Assembly: GCA_037893245.1 (NCBI GenBank)
Contig: JBAIAA010000511.1
Location: 186,001-250,000, forward strand
Direction: 5' to 3'
Source: Crossaster papposus
Taxonomy: Eukaryota; Echinodermata; Asteroidea; Velatida; Solasteridae
Length of the DNA: 64,000 bases
Every line of letters starts with the position of its first letter. Position 1 is the stretch's first letter. Below, piece by piece: positions 44,425-54,872 of the stretch. The translations under genes and the position numbers were made by a program. The notes below the pieces were generated by a model. It saw only the letters and a program-made list of their open reading frames with translations, ran no database searches and was not told the DNA's origin.

Positions 44425-45146
44425 GTGACCTGTCACCACAAAATGAGAGTAAAGTCGCACGATGTGATTCAGAGATATGGCCATCCAAAGTCAAAATATG
44501 AAGGGCTGGTCAATTTTAAGATTTTGCGTAATTTGGAAAGCCCAAGTCCTCTTCTACATATTCCCATTTTTTGGGTGAGATCCGATGATCGCAACCTCCT
44601 AAATTACGCGATTTTGCGTAGTGTTTGCGTAGTTAGTGTATGGATTAAAGTCCTTTAGTGGTCTAATTAACACGATAATTAAATATGCAAATCAGGTCCT
44701 CGTAAGTATCCCACATTTTCGAAATTTTGATATTTTGCTGTTTGTACAATAGTTTGTATGTGTGGAGAATTTCAAGAAGAAATAATGATCAGAACATAGC
44801 CGTTGCTATGCTCAACCGAACCTTACTTGTCCTGTTTTGTAATCTTTTGTTTAAGATGTTTAAAGTAAGTTTTCTCACAAACACGTTTTGTGAAACCCAT
44901 GACTTTCTAGAGCGCTGTAAAATGTATTTATCGCAAAACCCCCAAGTGTTATGTACCATTGGAAAGCTCTCTTTCTCAAGAATTTGAAATTACCAATATC
45001 TCAATTTTCAATATTTCCAACTTTAAGGCCGGTTCATACTTCACGCGAAAGCGATTGCGATACGAATTTAACGTCACAAAGCGTTCGCGTTTGCTTTCGC
45101 GCCGAGTATGAACCGGCCTTAACTCTCATTTTGTGGTGACAGGTCA
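44425..45146. mobile_element. GTGACC-ended element with nested palindrome
   Basis: It starts GTGACCTGTCACCACAAAAT and ends TTTTGTGGTGACAGGTCAT, the last base changed. It is a member of the 25215/60026 subfamily. A 96-bp palindromic insert (45026-45121) extends it. Confidence 0.75.
45026..45121. mobile_element. Small palindromic MITE, AAGGCCGGTTCATAC ends
   Basis: The inverted ends AAGGCCGGTTCATACTTC and GAGTATGAACCGGCCTT enclose CGCGAAAGCG and CGCTTTCGCG-type arms. A decayed relative ends at 15080. Confidence 0.75.
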
Positions 45147-45203
45147 TAAACGGTGATAGGTCAATTGTCTATTGTCCCATCAATGTATTGCAATTGTCCA
45201 CAG

Positions 45204-45429
45204 GAATGAAATGGCATCAAGGCAGAAGGCCCGCTCTGTCCAGGAATCCTTGCTGGGCTCCAAGTTCACCAGAGCCTTCCTGGGCTGGAGGGAGGTCGTC
45301 CAACGTCGACTCAACTTGAAGGCTGTCTCGAAGCGACGGCAAGACGCCACGGTGAGGGGAATCTTTGGCTGCTGGAGGAAGGCAAGCGAAGATGGAATGT
45401 TGATGCGCGAGGTGGAACAAGGCGTTGAG
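45204..45429 (+). CDS. W-repeat gene exon 16
   Basis: The acceptor is TGCAATTGTCCACAG at 45203 and the donor GTTGAG|gtaaag. Phase 2 in, 0 out. It encodes 75 residues with repeats AFLGWREVVQRRLNL and GIFGCWRKASEDGM. A hAT MITE is inserted 20 bp after the donor. Confidence 0.9.
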
Positions 45430-45449
45430 GTAAAGGAAGAAACCAAATG

Positions 45450-45887
45450 CAGGGTCGTAGTCGAGTCCCTGCAAGTCCGTTCACAAGACCTTTCGTGAAG
45501 CCAGTCACAAGTCCCTTCATAAAGGCAGTCACAAGTAACTGGATGAACAATGACAAAGGAATGCTTTCGTCAAAGCTGATTTGAATAGCTTGCGATTTGA
45601 ATTGGTACTGAAGGACTTGTGATGGACTTGTGATGGACTTGTGATGGACTTGTGATGGACTTGTGATGGACTTGCAGGGACTTGCAGGGACTTGCAGGGA
45701 CTTGCAGGGACTTGCAGGGACTTGCAGGGACTTGCAGGGACTTGCAGGGACTTGCAGGGACTTGCAGGGACTTGCAGGGACTTGCAGGGACTTGCAGGGA
45801 CTTGCAGGGACTTGCAGGGACTTGCAGGGACTTGCAGGGACTTGCAGGGACTTGCAGGGACTTGTGATGGACTCGACTACATCCCTG
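45450..45887 (+). mobile_element. hAT-type MITE with expanded internal minisatellites
   Basis: The ends CAGGGTCGTAGTCGAGTCC and GGACTCGACTACATCCCTG are flanked by a perfect 8-bp TSD ACCAAATG (45442-45449 and 45888-45895). It contains five 11-bp units CTTGTGATGGA followed by 19 perfect 10-bp units CTTGCAGGGA. The sister copy 61446-61679 has only about three of the latter. Confidence 0.95.
45671..45860. repeat. 10-bp minisatellite CTTGCAGGGA, 19 perfect copies
   Basis: Nineteen identical tandem units with no substitution, inside the hAT MITE. It is open in several frames on both strands as GLAGTCRDLQ-type repeats, which are not genes. Confidence 0.95.
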
Positions 45888-45966
45888 ACCAAATGTGACC
45901 GGCTCAAAAAAGAAAGAAAGGACATTGTCGTGCTGTGCATTATCATGTATTCATAAATACCTGCAG

Positions 45967-46040
45967 TTTAGGCATTCCTATTTGTCGAGAGCCCGTCATG
46001 TGGCCGGTATTAAACGGACGATAAAGACATGGCTGGAAGT
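45967..46040 (+). CDS. W-repeat gene exon 17 (3' end uncertain)
   Basis: The acceptor is AAATACCTGCAG at 45966. It encodes FRHSYLSRARHVAGIKRTIK then TWLE, a W repeat in the right frame. The donor is unclear: 46040 (GAAGT|gtttaa) gives normal Trp spacing to exon 18 but is a weak site; 46130 (GAGCGG|gtagtg) is a better site and also phase 2, but adds about 30 unusual residues. Both keep the frame. Confidence 0.65.
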
Positions 46041-47261
46041 GTTTAAACCCAGCTGGAAACAACATTCCGCCCCCAGGGCTCACTTTATTTCCAACCCTGA
46101 ACCGTACCTCGTCTCCAATAATAAGAGCGGGTAGTGTTGGGCGCGTACAGCTCGACACCTTGGGAACGAGGTTGCCAATGGCAGTAATAGTCTGGTTCAC
46201 AGTAAATACGCTTTATTGCATGTATTGTGTAGAGACACAGACAGAATGGCGAAACACCGAAATTTACTTGCGACAATTTTCCGGGATTTTCGGGGCTTTT
46301 TGGGCTTTTTGGCCTTCGGCTCGGGTAATTATCAGCACCCAGACTCCAAGCGGTATTAAACAGAGTGATTAATACCGACCGAACACACATTTATTCCCTT
46401 AATAACTCGCTCAATGTTGAGAGGGTGAACATTTGATCAAAATATGATTTTTATTTGTTGTCCTCAGTGACATCTTTAACCAGTTCGCACCGGATGACAT
46501 ATATAAACGCAAAGTTTTTCCCAAATTCAAAAGGGATGACGCATAAACACGCCAAGTTCAAGTTCAGAAATGTCTGTCAGCAGCAAGCAAGGCCGGAAAT
46601 GCGTGGGTGTGCTTCCCGGCACTATCGGCCTGAACCCGCTTCGGATCGAGTTTCGTTAAAATTTAATCCCGCCCCTCGGCTCGGTGATGTTAAAATAATC
46701 CCGGCGCGAACTGGTTAATACCTAGAGTTTTAGGTTTTATTCACGGAAATGTTGATTTTGATGAATAAAGTGGGGAAAAAAACTACATTTTGTGTGCATT
46801 GTTCTGTTGTTCTACTTGACAGAACCAGCTATTTCAAAGCCTGTTTTTTTTTCAGTTTGTGTAATTGAACTCCAAGGAAGTAATAAATATACCAACATGT
46901 CATATCTCCAGAACGGGAGGGGCTATGGAGCTCTATTATATACCAAATGAAAGCTGTCGTTTTGGGCTTTCCAACCATGTCAATTTTGTGGATCGCAAAT
47001 GTAAGACGTTCTTGCAAAATGAGACGGAACTGGGCCCAGGGCATAGTTGAGAAAACTGCAAAATAATGAATAATAGGCGGTATATTTTTCTTCAGATTTT
47101 TTGAGATTTGTAATCTTTGGTATGCCTACTAACTATATTTTGTTAAAGGTACGATACACCATTTGCAGGTATCGAAAAGTTTTACTACCGAATTATTCAG
47201 GAATATCTTAATTATTTGTACAAATCTTAACTTATTATTATTACAGACACGAACTGGTTAA
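46041..47261. other. Intron 17: GTGACC-type element remnant split by a TTAA MITE
   Basis: 46385-46470 and 46720-47000 are the two parts of one element related to 26006-26447 and 36476-37155 (AACATTTGATCAAAATATGA; GGGAGGGGCTATGGAGCT), separated by the TTAA MITE 46480-46714. A short AGGTACGATACACC fragment is at 47145-47230. No further exon is seen. Confidence 0.55.
46480..46714 (-). mobile_element. TTAA MITE, CCAGTTCGCGCC family (copy 9)
   Basis: TTAA at 46476-46479 and 46715-46718; the ends are CCAGTTCGCACCGG and CCGGCGCGAACTGG. It has inserted into an older GTGACC-type element. Confidence 0.9.
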
Positions 47262-47626
47262 AGGTAGGATACACCATTTGCAGATATCAAAAATATTTCC
47301 TACCGAATTATTAAGAAATATCTTTCTCATTTGAAAGTAAATAATGATTGTAGGCATCCAACAAAGTGATTGCGCTAGATATCCTGTAATTATTCCGAAA
47401 AATAGAATTATATAAAGAAAAAGTCGCGATCGCCAAAAACGAAGATAACATAAGAATAACTGCTCGACGCCGGTTGAAAAAAACTGCTGTTTTTTCGTGC
47501 TCTTCTTGGCATCCATGATTGTAAAACTTCGGGCAGGTCAGTTAAACGATATTTACTATAAAATACAACCCCCCAAATCTACCCATTCGTGATAATTCAA
47601 GCAATTACCAATGGTGTAGCCTACCT
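47262..47626 (+). mobile_element. TTAA MITE, family AGGTAGGATACACC, full-length copy
   Basis: TTAA at 47258-47261 and 47627-47630. The left end AGGTAGGATACACCATTTGC and right end ATTACCAATGGTGTAGCCTA..CCT form inverted repeats. 365 bp. The last ~50 bp (ACCCATTCGTGATAATTCAA, then GCAATTACCAATGGTGTAG) correspond to the monomer of the satellite at 56346-58150. Confidence 0.9.
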
Positions 47627-47752
47627 TTAAGTTCTGTTTTTCGACATGGAAATTGTTCCCCCGCTATTTGACGTACAAATTAACGTGGTTCACATTATTA
47701 TAAAGTTTGGAGTTTGTACCAGAAACTATTCATTTCTTTTCTGAATTCCACA

Positions 47753-48647
47753 ATGGACCGATCCAGATTTTACCATAAGCCCCGCCCACCTTAGCAACAG
47801 CATGGCGACGCCATTACCTTGGTCAAGTTGCACACATGTGAACGTGTACGTACATGTACGTACTTATGTATACAAATGTACGTGTTAGGCGTAGAACACG
47901 TACAATGAAAATATTGATTTAAACTTTAGGCGGGGACAAAATTACTATCAGCAAGCTAGCGGGCGAACTAAAAGGATGACCATTATTTTAAGGAAGGGTA
48001 TGAACAGTACATGGAGGATGGTTAAGTTGCAGTTGGAGGAAATGAAGCATGCATGTATGTCAATTTGTATGGACGGTGTATCTGTATGTGTTGCTTAGTA
48101 ATTAAGTACTGGTACTGGAATAAATCGCGTATTTTGTCACAACAGGATTAAACCATAGCCTAATTAATAGACTGCTATACATGTAGAGCATTACTATTAA
48201 CTCTACATAGGATGATCCTACCTTAGACTGCACTGTCCTTGACCTTGTTTATCTTCTTGACATTCCTGCGTCGTTCACGTCACACGAGTTCAACGGTAAT
48301 TCTCATTTTCAAGATTTGATTTGGTATTTAACGGGAAAAAATGATGCCGTGATCCGAATACCAGCGTGTTATTTACATATTTCATGACCATTTCATGCAT
48401 ATTTTGACAATTTTTTTAACTACATACAGCCATATTTTGATTGACAAATACGGTGCCTTAAGTTTCGTACCGAAGCCATTTGTTTGTGTACACTTTTCTA
48501 AGCACATGTGATATAGTTTGACCGAGCTAATGGCGGACCACGCCTGTCGCAACCGTTGCTAAGTTACCTGAACAAAGCTCGTAATCTTATTGGTCAATGT
48601 GCGCCTAGTAATTGACAGGCCGGATCGGTCCATAGTTGCAGAGCTAA
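47753..48647. repeat. Inverted repeat pair bracketing exon 18
   Basis: ATGGACCGATCC at 47753 is mirrored by GGATCGGTCCAT at 48634-48645, with further matching words inward (TTAGCAAC, GGTCAA, CACATGTG). It may be one DNA element whose halves flank exon 18, or two insertions in opposite orientation. Confidence 0.5.
47930..48083 (+). CDS. W-repeat gene exon 18
   Basis: The acceptor is TTAAACTTTAG at 47929 and the donor GTATCT|gtatgt after 48083. Phase 2 in, 0 out. It encodes RGQNYYQQASGRTKRMTIIL then RKGMNSTWRMVKLQLEEMKH: a typical W repeat with basic then amphipathic helix. Trp spacing to exon 19 is 37 residues. A donor at 48056 (GCAT|gtatgt) would break the frame, so the later one is chosen. 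Confidence 0.65.
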
Positions 48648-48677
48648 TATTATGATGACATCTGTTTGTTGTTATAG

Positions 48678-48853
48678 TCTAGAGAGGTTCTCCTTAAGAA
48701 GGTCTTCTTCAACGTGTGGTCTAAGAATGCTAAACAACAGAGGGGAACTGAAGATAGTCTGGTTGGTGACCACAGGATGAGACGGTGTAGTAGAAAGATC
48801 AATGCAGCATATCAGCAATGGAGGAGGCAGTTACTAGTCCACAATATTGCCAG
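48678..48853 (+). CDS. W-repeat gene exon 19
   Basis: The acceptor is TTGTTGTTATAG at 48677 (an alternative TCTAG at 48682 would suit a phase-2 predecessor). The donor is TTGCCAG|gtgtgt. It encodes SREVLLKKVFFNVWSKNAKQ and INAAYQQWRRQLLVHNIA, two W repeats. Last repeats of the first block. Confidence 0.8.
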
Positions 48854-48914
48854 GTGTGTGAAGCAGTACTAATTAGCCCTCTTATATACCGTGCAGTTAC
48901 CATAGAGCTGTCAG

Positions 48915-49470
48915 ACCTTTCAAAACCTTTCAAGTTTCCTGGACTAAAGGGTTTTTGAAAGGTGAGAAAGCTGTCTGACAAAAGAAACCTATGAAAGATT
49001 TTGAAAGGTAAAACAACTCTCTGAACAAACTGGTGTGAGGTTTTGGAAAGTCTTTATCATAGGGGCATACCATACCAAATAAAAGTTGAAATGTTTTGAA
49101 ATGTTTAGCTGTTTTCTGTGAGAGATATTCTATATAATGTGCTGGGGAGTAATTCTACCTTTCAAAACATTTCAAAAGGTTTTGAAAGGTCAAACCATGT
49201 ATGCATAGCAACTGTACTGATATTTGGTTGAGCTATAGCTCCACCTTTCATTTTCTTTCGCAAGGTTTTGGAAGGTCTAGCCGTTTTCTGATAGACTTCC
49301 CATACCTTTATCATAGGGTATACCATAGACCATTTTTTCTACCTTTCAATTCCTTTCAAAAGGTATTGAAAGGTGTGGTAGTGCAGTAGCAACAAATTCT
49401 GGAGCGTTTTGAAAGGTTCATACTTTTTTATATCCATTTTGCCCTGTAAGCAGATTTTGAAAGGTTTTGA
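48915..49470. repeat. Cluster of ACCTTTCAAAA / TTTTGAAAGGT motifs
   Basis: More than a dozen copies of TTGAAAGGT or ACCTTTCAA lie in both orientations. Three form ~34-bp imperfect palindromes (49158-49191, 49242-49275, 49342-49375). Other text repeats between them (GCTGTTTTCTGTGAGAG / GCCGTTTTCTGATAGAC; TTTATCATAGGG.ATACCATA). Confidence 0.75.
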
Positions 49471-49558
49471 AAGGTGAAACCATAGGAGGGTTAGCAAAGG
49501 TGGAATACAGAGATGCTAACTTTTATATCCTGTTGTCAGGGACTATTTGTAAATTATA

Positions 49559-50143
49559 CAGGGTGTCTCTAAAAAAAGTATACCCATTTTAAAATTGGTA
49601 TTATTGCAAAACTACTGAATATTTTAGAAAAAGACAAATGTCTGTGGAAAGGGTAGAATGTTCTCTGTCCAATGGAATAAGATTTATTATGTCATTGTCA
49701 TGGATGACTGAACGAACAAGACAGTTATAAAAGGTACTGAAATCAGCACTGTGACAAGTTGGTTTTACTTGAGCGACGAAGCTCCGGCAGGTGTTTTTAA
49801 GGACAAATTCTTTTGCTGTTTGAGGTTGAACAAATTGGAAAAATTATGACAGGGTCTCTTTCCTGACTAATGCAAGGTGGTGGTCACCATTCCTGTTAAT
49901 GCATAACTGCCATCTTAGTCTCATGCCTGACTTATCGTCCCAACTTGTCACAGTGCCTATTTCAGTACCTTTCATAACTGTCTTGTTAGTTCAGTCATCC
50001 ATGGCAATGACATAATGAACATTATACCATTGGACAGAGGACATTCTACCCTTTCCACAGACATTTGCCTTTTTCTGAAATGTTCAGTAATTTTGCAATA
50101 ATATGAATTTGAAAATGGGTATACTTTTTTTAGAGACACCCTG
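49559..50143. mobile_element. Mariner/Tc1-like MITE with ~190-bp inverted repeats
   Basis: The ends CAGGGTGTCTCTAAAAAAAG and CTTTTTTTAGAGACACCCTG are flanked by TA. The arms continue inward through TCTGTGGAAAGGGTAGAATG and its inverse. 585 bp, no transposase. The TA duplication and long arms suit the mariner/Tc1 group. Confidence 0.85.
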
Positions 50144-50252
50144 TATATATATATATTTTTTTGCTTTCACGGTAGTCTCCGTCATGTTGCACATTGAACA
50201 GAGTTGCGTGCATGTATACTGCAAAACAACGCACATTAGCACACGACCAAAT

Positions 50253-50666
50253 GTGACCTGAGTGTAAAGTCGCACGGAGTGATTTGCCCAGTACGGCCAG
50301 TCAAAGTCAAAATTTGAAGGGGTGGTCGATTTTGAGATTATATGGTTTTTTTAAAGACTAAATCCCCAACAATCAATTCCCAATTTTTTAGGACGATCAG
50401 ATAAAAAAAAAAAAAAAAGTTTTTGAGACAATTGTGACTATGCCTTTCTTTGCGCGTTCACACAATTTATCGCAAGAAATGCCCGTTTTCTCATAATCTC
50501 TGTATTAAGACTCCAGACTAAAAAAAAAAAAAAAAAAAAATATTGAGTATCAAACTTCCAAGTGTTATATACCATTGGAAAGCTCTGTTTCCACCGAATT
50601 TAGAAATACCCATATCTCAATTTTTGATTTTGCCGACTTTACGCTCATTTTGTGATTACAGGTCAC
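50253..50666. mobile_element. GTGACC-ended element, 4-bp TSD AAAT
   Basis: AAAT at 50249-50252 and 50667-50670. It is the same subfamily as 54352-54763 (GTGTTATATACCATTGGAAA, CCCAGTACGGCC). Contains two A-runs (50402-50418, 50521-50540). Confidence 0.85.
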
Positions 50667-50896
50667 AAATACACACCGGACAAAAAAACAAACATTATAA
50701 TTTGTTACGCCGCTGCAAAAATGCCAATAAAAAAATTTAAAAAACGCATTAATATTGCAAATCCGGAAGAATATCTTACGTGCCCGTAAGGTCGGGAGTT
50801 TAGTTGATTTTCCGGGAGCCTCCTGGCGAAATCGGAAGGGGTTTGGCATCTCTTGGAATATACCAAAAAGTAACCGACCAAAATACTATTTATTAA

Positions 50897-51328
50897 CCAG
50901 CTAGCCCCGGATGACGTATATAAACGCAAAGTTTTCCCCTGATTTAAAACGGATGACGCATAAACACGCCACGAGCAAGGCCGGAAATGTCCGGCAGCAG
51001 TGAGCAAGGCCGGACATGCGTGGGTGCTCTTGTATTGTATTACGATCGAGGGTCGAAACACAAAGAGAACAAAGGGAACAAAGGATCCTCGATCGACGGT
51101 TTGATTGTCCGAATTCGGTCCTCGATCGTTGGGGCAAGCGCTAAGGTAATGGGGTTAGGGTATAACATAGGAATAAAGGAAAACACAATAGGGGATCCTC
51201 GATCGTTATGTGGTTCACGACTGGGTGTGCTTTCCGGTACCATCGGCCTTAACCCGCCTCGGATCAAGTTTTGTTAAAAATAATCCCGCGCGTCGACTCG
51301 GTGATGTTAAAATAATCCCGGCGTGAAC
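50897..51328 (-). mobile_element. TTAA MITE, CCAGTTCGCGCC family (copy 10), interrupted
   Basis: TTAA at 50893-50896; the right end is eroded (CGGCGTGAAC without TTAA). It is split by 51037-51216, the CGATCGAGGATC element. Confidence 0.8.
51037..51216 (-). mobile_element. Element with CGATCGAGGATC ends (copy 3), nested
   Basis: From TTACGATCGAGGGTCG to GGATCCTCGATCGTTA, so TTA may be a 3-bp target duplication. It lies inside the TTAA MITE copy 10. Confidence 0.7.
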
Positions 51329-51624
51329 CTTACTTTTTTTTGTAAAGATATTAATGATTCTAAACTCCATGTGATATTATTCCTTCTGGCATGCTGCCAT
51401 TTTGAGGAAACAAAACTAAAGAATGTTATTTCCAAAGATGTGTCTCGCAGAGACGCACTTTTATAAGTTTCTGCAAATAGTACCGGTACGTGCAATCGTT
51501 TGAACAACGTACGTGTTGGCGCTACTATTGGTCTGTTCAGTGCGTGACACGCGAGTAGCTGAGAATAATCTTTGGTAATACATTTTTCAAAGTCCAGATT
51601 TGTCACTGATTTTTGCGACTCGAG

Positions 51625-51785
51625 TTAAGTCATTTTAGACTACACTCAGTTGAGTCGTGTCGAGTCGAGTCGAGTTTAGTGTCACAGTGTTGAGTTGAGT
51701 TGCGTCGAGTCGTGTCACAGTGTCGTGTCACAGTGTCGAGTCGTGTCACAGTGTCGAGTCGTGTCACAGTGTCGAGTCGAATATT
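51625..51785. repeat. GAGTC / GTGTCACAGT minisatellite
   Basis: Short (GAGTC)n runs followed by four or five units of TCGTGTCACAGTGTCGAG. Further GAGTC/CAAGT words extend to about 51890. Confidence 0.8.
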
Positions 51786-52163
51786 CAGCTTGAATCACAA
51801 ATATTTGAACACTATATAATAAATAAGTCAAGTCTTCTGATGAGTGACTCAAGTCAAGTCGAGTTATTTACGCGCTGGGAGTCAGGTTGAGTTGCCAAAA
51901 TTGTTTAACGCTGTCAGTCTTTTTCAGAGACTTGTTGGCATCTTTGCATATACACCTTCTTACTTTTTAAAAAGGTGAGGACTTTGTTCTGACGGGCTTA
52001 GCACAGGGTTTATTTTATGCCACGCTAGACACAGAGTAGTGATCATCAGATCCTTTCAATTGAGCCAAGACATTTGCCGTTAAAACAGAAAAGGTAGGTT
52101 CAATGTAAATTAAGTTATTTTTTTTTAATAATGGAGATTTATACGGTACATATATTCCTGCAG

Positions 52164-53613
52164 GAGTGCTCAAGCTGACAGAGAGACAAGTTTAATGCAC
52201 TGCATCTTCCAGGCATGGCATCAGGACACCAAGTCCACGTACGAGGAGCTCACCGAGAGGTTCCACGTGGCTTACGATGTCATGAAAATGAGCTTCCCGA
52301 TTGACAGCATCAGTCCTAAATCGGCCCCAACTCTCGACATGTGCAAATCCCTAAGCAGCAGCAGCAGCAGTGGGGGGTCCCACGGTCTGCCGGCTCAATT
52401 TTCGACCGCCGACAGTGGCTACGAGAATGGGATGGCCCTGCCTTTGATGGAATCCCATTATAGCTGCCAAGATGGTTTTCAGCAAGACATCCTTCAAAGT
52501 GGAGGCAGGAGCCGAGACGCGACAGGCACCAGACAAGACAGGTATCTGGCATTTCAGCAGAGCAGGGTCACCAGAGTCCGAGGGGCTTCTGCGCCGCGAC
52601 CCCATGTCGCAGCATTTTCTGACAATGACATGTACCCAGACGAGCTGCCCCAGACAGTCGGAAGTCCCCGAGTCAAAGATTCCAGACATTCTCTTAAGCC
52701 ACCGTGTCTACCCTTGCTACCAAGCTCCGCGATGTCTGAAGTAACGCCCCAGGCAAAGAGTGGTCTCCAGTCGCCTAGAAGCGGCCGCCCGATTTCATTT
52801 CTCAGGCGGCGCGCGAGTCTGGATCAGACTCTTCTCAGCCCCCAAGTCGATCACAGAATCGCCTCCACTCCGAGGGCGACCGGAGCCAAGTGGAACGGAA
52901 CAAGGAGCGCCAGTGTAGACCAAGGCCTGTTGTCATCGCCGGCAGTTATCAGCCACTTGAGGAACATCCACAGGAAATCACAGACTGAAAACCCGATGCT
53001 TTTCTTTGCTGACGAAGCACCGGAGGTGGCCTTCAGTTCTGTAGCACCCGGAACTCCACCTTCTGATAATCTGTTCTTCTCACAGCCCTCGTGTCCCGAC
53101 TCTTCCAGCGTCCAAGCTTCTACTTACCACAGAGGGGTGCCAATCCCACTGGACACCAGTCCCCCTTCAACCCCACCTCCTCAACCAAGGTCATCACCAT
53201 CCCAGACCCCTCTTTCAGCATCACCAAGATCATCCTTCAGCCCAAACTTCTCCAAGTCGCTTTCACCTCTGAGCCCAAGATCCCACCTGTCCCGCGTCCT
53301 CCCTGAAGAGAAGGCTCAGACAATCTCCGACGGTCACGACCCGTACCTGTCTAAGTCTATCTCCCCTCTGAGTCTGAGATCTCTAGCATCTCGCACGCTT
53401 TCAGAAGGGCAGTCGCTGACGATCTCGAATAGTCGGAGATCCTCCATCTCGGAATCCGGCAGCAACAGCCGAGAAAGTACCCGCAGCTCTAGTTATTACA
53501 TGCAGTTGGTTGGCTACAACCTCGACCAGAGTGGGTCCAGGTCTGCGTCTGAATATGCTCCCAGTGTTTTTTCAGATGGTGTGCCACCAATCACCCCACT
53601 AGTAGACCAAAGG
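52164..53613 (+). CDS. W-repeat gene exon 20: long Ser/Pro-rich exon
   Basis: The acceptor is TATATTCCTGCAG at 52163 and the donor CAAAGG|gtacgt. Phase 2 in, 0 out, 483 codons. The first ~45 residues complete a W repeat (CIFQAWHQDTKSTYEELTER). The rest is Ser/Pro/Arg-rich and probably disordered, with several Ser-Pro sites that could be kinase targets. Internal repeats: SLDQTLLSP / SVDQGLLSS and a ~45-residue duplication (SKSLSPLSPRSHLSR / SKSISPLSLRSLASR). It separates the two W-repeat blocks. Confidence 0.9.
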
Positions 53614-53755
53614 GTACGTTAATTTTTGTTCTTCTGAAATATTTGATGAAATCGTTCAAAATGAGTCTGAAGTCAGAATTTCTGATTCTAACCCATAATC
53701 AGTAGCTTTACCTACAGATTACAAATTCAATGCTCCAGACCACGAGGCCACGGCA

Positions 53756-53935
53756 CTCCACCATTTGCAGATATCAAACAAAAAGTTGCTACCGATAAAA
53801 CAAAAAAAATCTTACTTTTTTGAAATTAAATAATAATACAAGGCATCCAGTAAAATGATTGTGCTAGATATCCTGTAACTGTTCCAAAAACCTGAATTTT
53901 ATTTCATTTTGATTAGTTTTGAAAAATTGTAAACT
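53756..53935 (+). mobile_element. TTAA MITE, family AGGTAGGATACACC, fragment
   Basis: CTCCACCATTTGCAGATATC, then AAGGCATCCAGTAAAATGAT and ATATCCTGTAACTGTTCC; both termini are degraded. Confidence 0.6.
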
Positions 53936-53959
53936 TGAAGTCGAAATTTCAATCTAACT

Positions 53960-54350
53960 TGAGTCCATGCAATATTGTAACCAAGTCAAGTACTGAGGTC
54001 AAAGGTCATTTGAGGTCAAATTGTATAAGAGGCTTGAATTGTAAAATTGGACCCTCGTTAAAACTTGAGGTTCAATTGCAAGCAAATCTGGGTCACACAT
54101 GAAATTTGGAAACTTCCATGTATGGTGATATTAAAGGTCGCCTACCGGTGCTGAGGTCAAAGGTCAATTGAGGTCAGATTGTATAAGAGGCTTGAATTGT
54201 AAAATTGGACCCTCTTTAGAACTTGAGGTTCAATTGCAAGCAAACCTGGGTCACACATGCAATTTGGAAACTTCCATGTGATGGTGATATTAAAGGTCGC
54301 CTACTGGTAGGCCTACTGAGGTCAAAGGTCATTTTATGTCAAAGGTCATT
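53960..54350. repeat. Tandem ~180-bp repeat with GAGGTCAAAGGTCA words
   Basis: Two copies of a unit containing AGAGGCTTGAATTGTAAAAT and GCAAGCAAA.CTGGGTCACA (about 53996-54150 and 54155-54330), plus extra AGGTCAAAGGTCATTT words. No gene is seen. Confidence 0.75.
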
Positions 54351-54351
54351 T

Positions 54352-54763
54352 GTGACCTGTCATCACAAAATTAGCGTAAAGTCGGCAGAGATATGGGTAT
54401 TTCTAAATTCTGTGGAAACAGAGCTTTCCAATGGTATATAACACTTGGATGTTTGATACTCAATATTTTTATATTTTTATTTTTTTAGTCTGGAGTCTTA
54501 ATACAGAGATTATGAGAAAACGGCATTTTTTTGCGAGAAAATGTGTGAAAGGCATAGAAAGGCATAGTCAAAATTGTCTCAAAAACTAATTTTGTTTTTA
54601 TCTGATCGTCCTGAAAAATTAGGAATTTATTGTAGGGGAATTAGTCTTTAAAAAAAACCGATACAATCTCAAAATCGACCACCCCTTCAAATTTTGGCTT
54701 TGACTGGCCGTACTGGGAAATCACTCCATGCGACTTTACGCTCATTTTGTGATAACAGGTCAC
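54352..54763. mobile_element. GTGACC-ended element, 4-bp TSD ATTT
   Basis: ATTT at 54348-54351 and 54764-54767. Inverted ends GTGACCTGTCATCACAAAAT and TTTTGTGATAACAGGTCAC. Related to 50253-50666. Confidence 0.85.
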
Positions 54764-54872
54764 ATTTGAGGTCAAATTGTAAAATAGGTTAAATCAAGAA
54801 AGTAGGCGAGGCTCGTGGTTCAAGAACCATCCGAGTAACAAGTTCAGACTCTGATTGTCCTCTCCATCTTAG

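Noticed and set aside
45311-45956. 211-codon minus-strand and 97-codon plus-strand frames
   Set aside because: Created by the perfect 10-bp CTTGCAGGGA array inside a hAT MITE; no start, splice or homology support.
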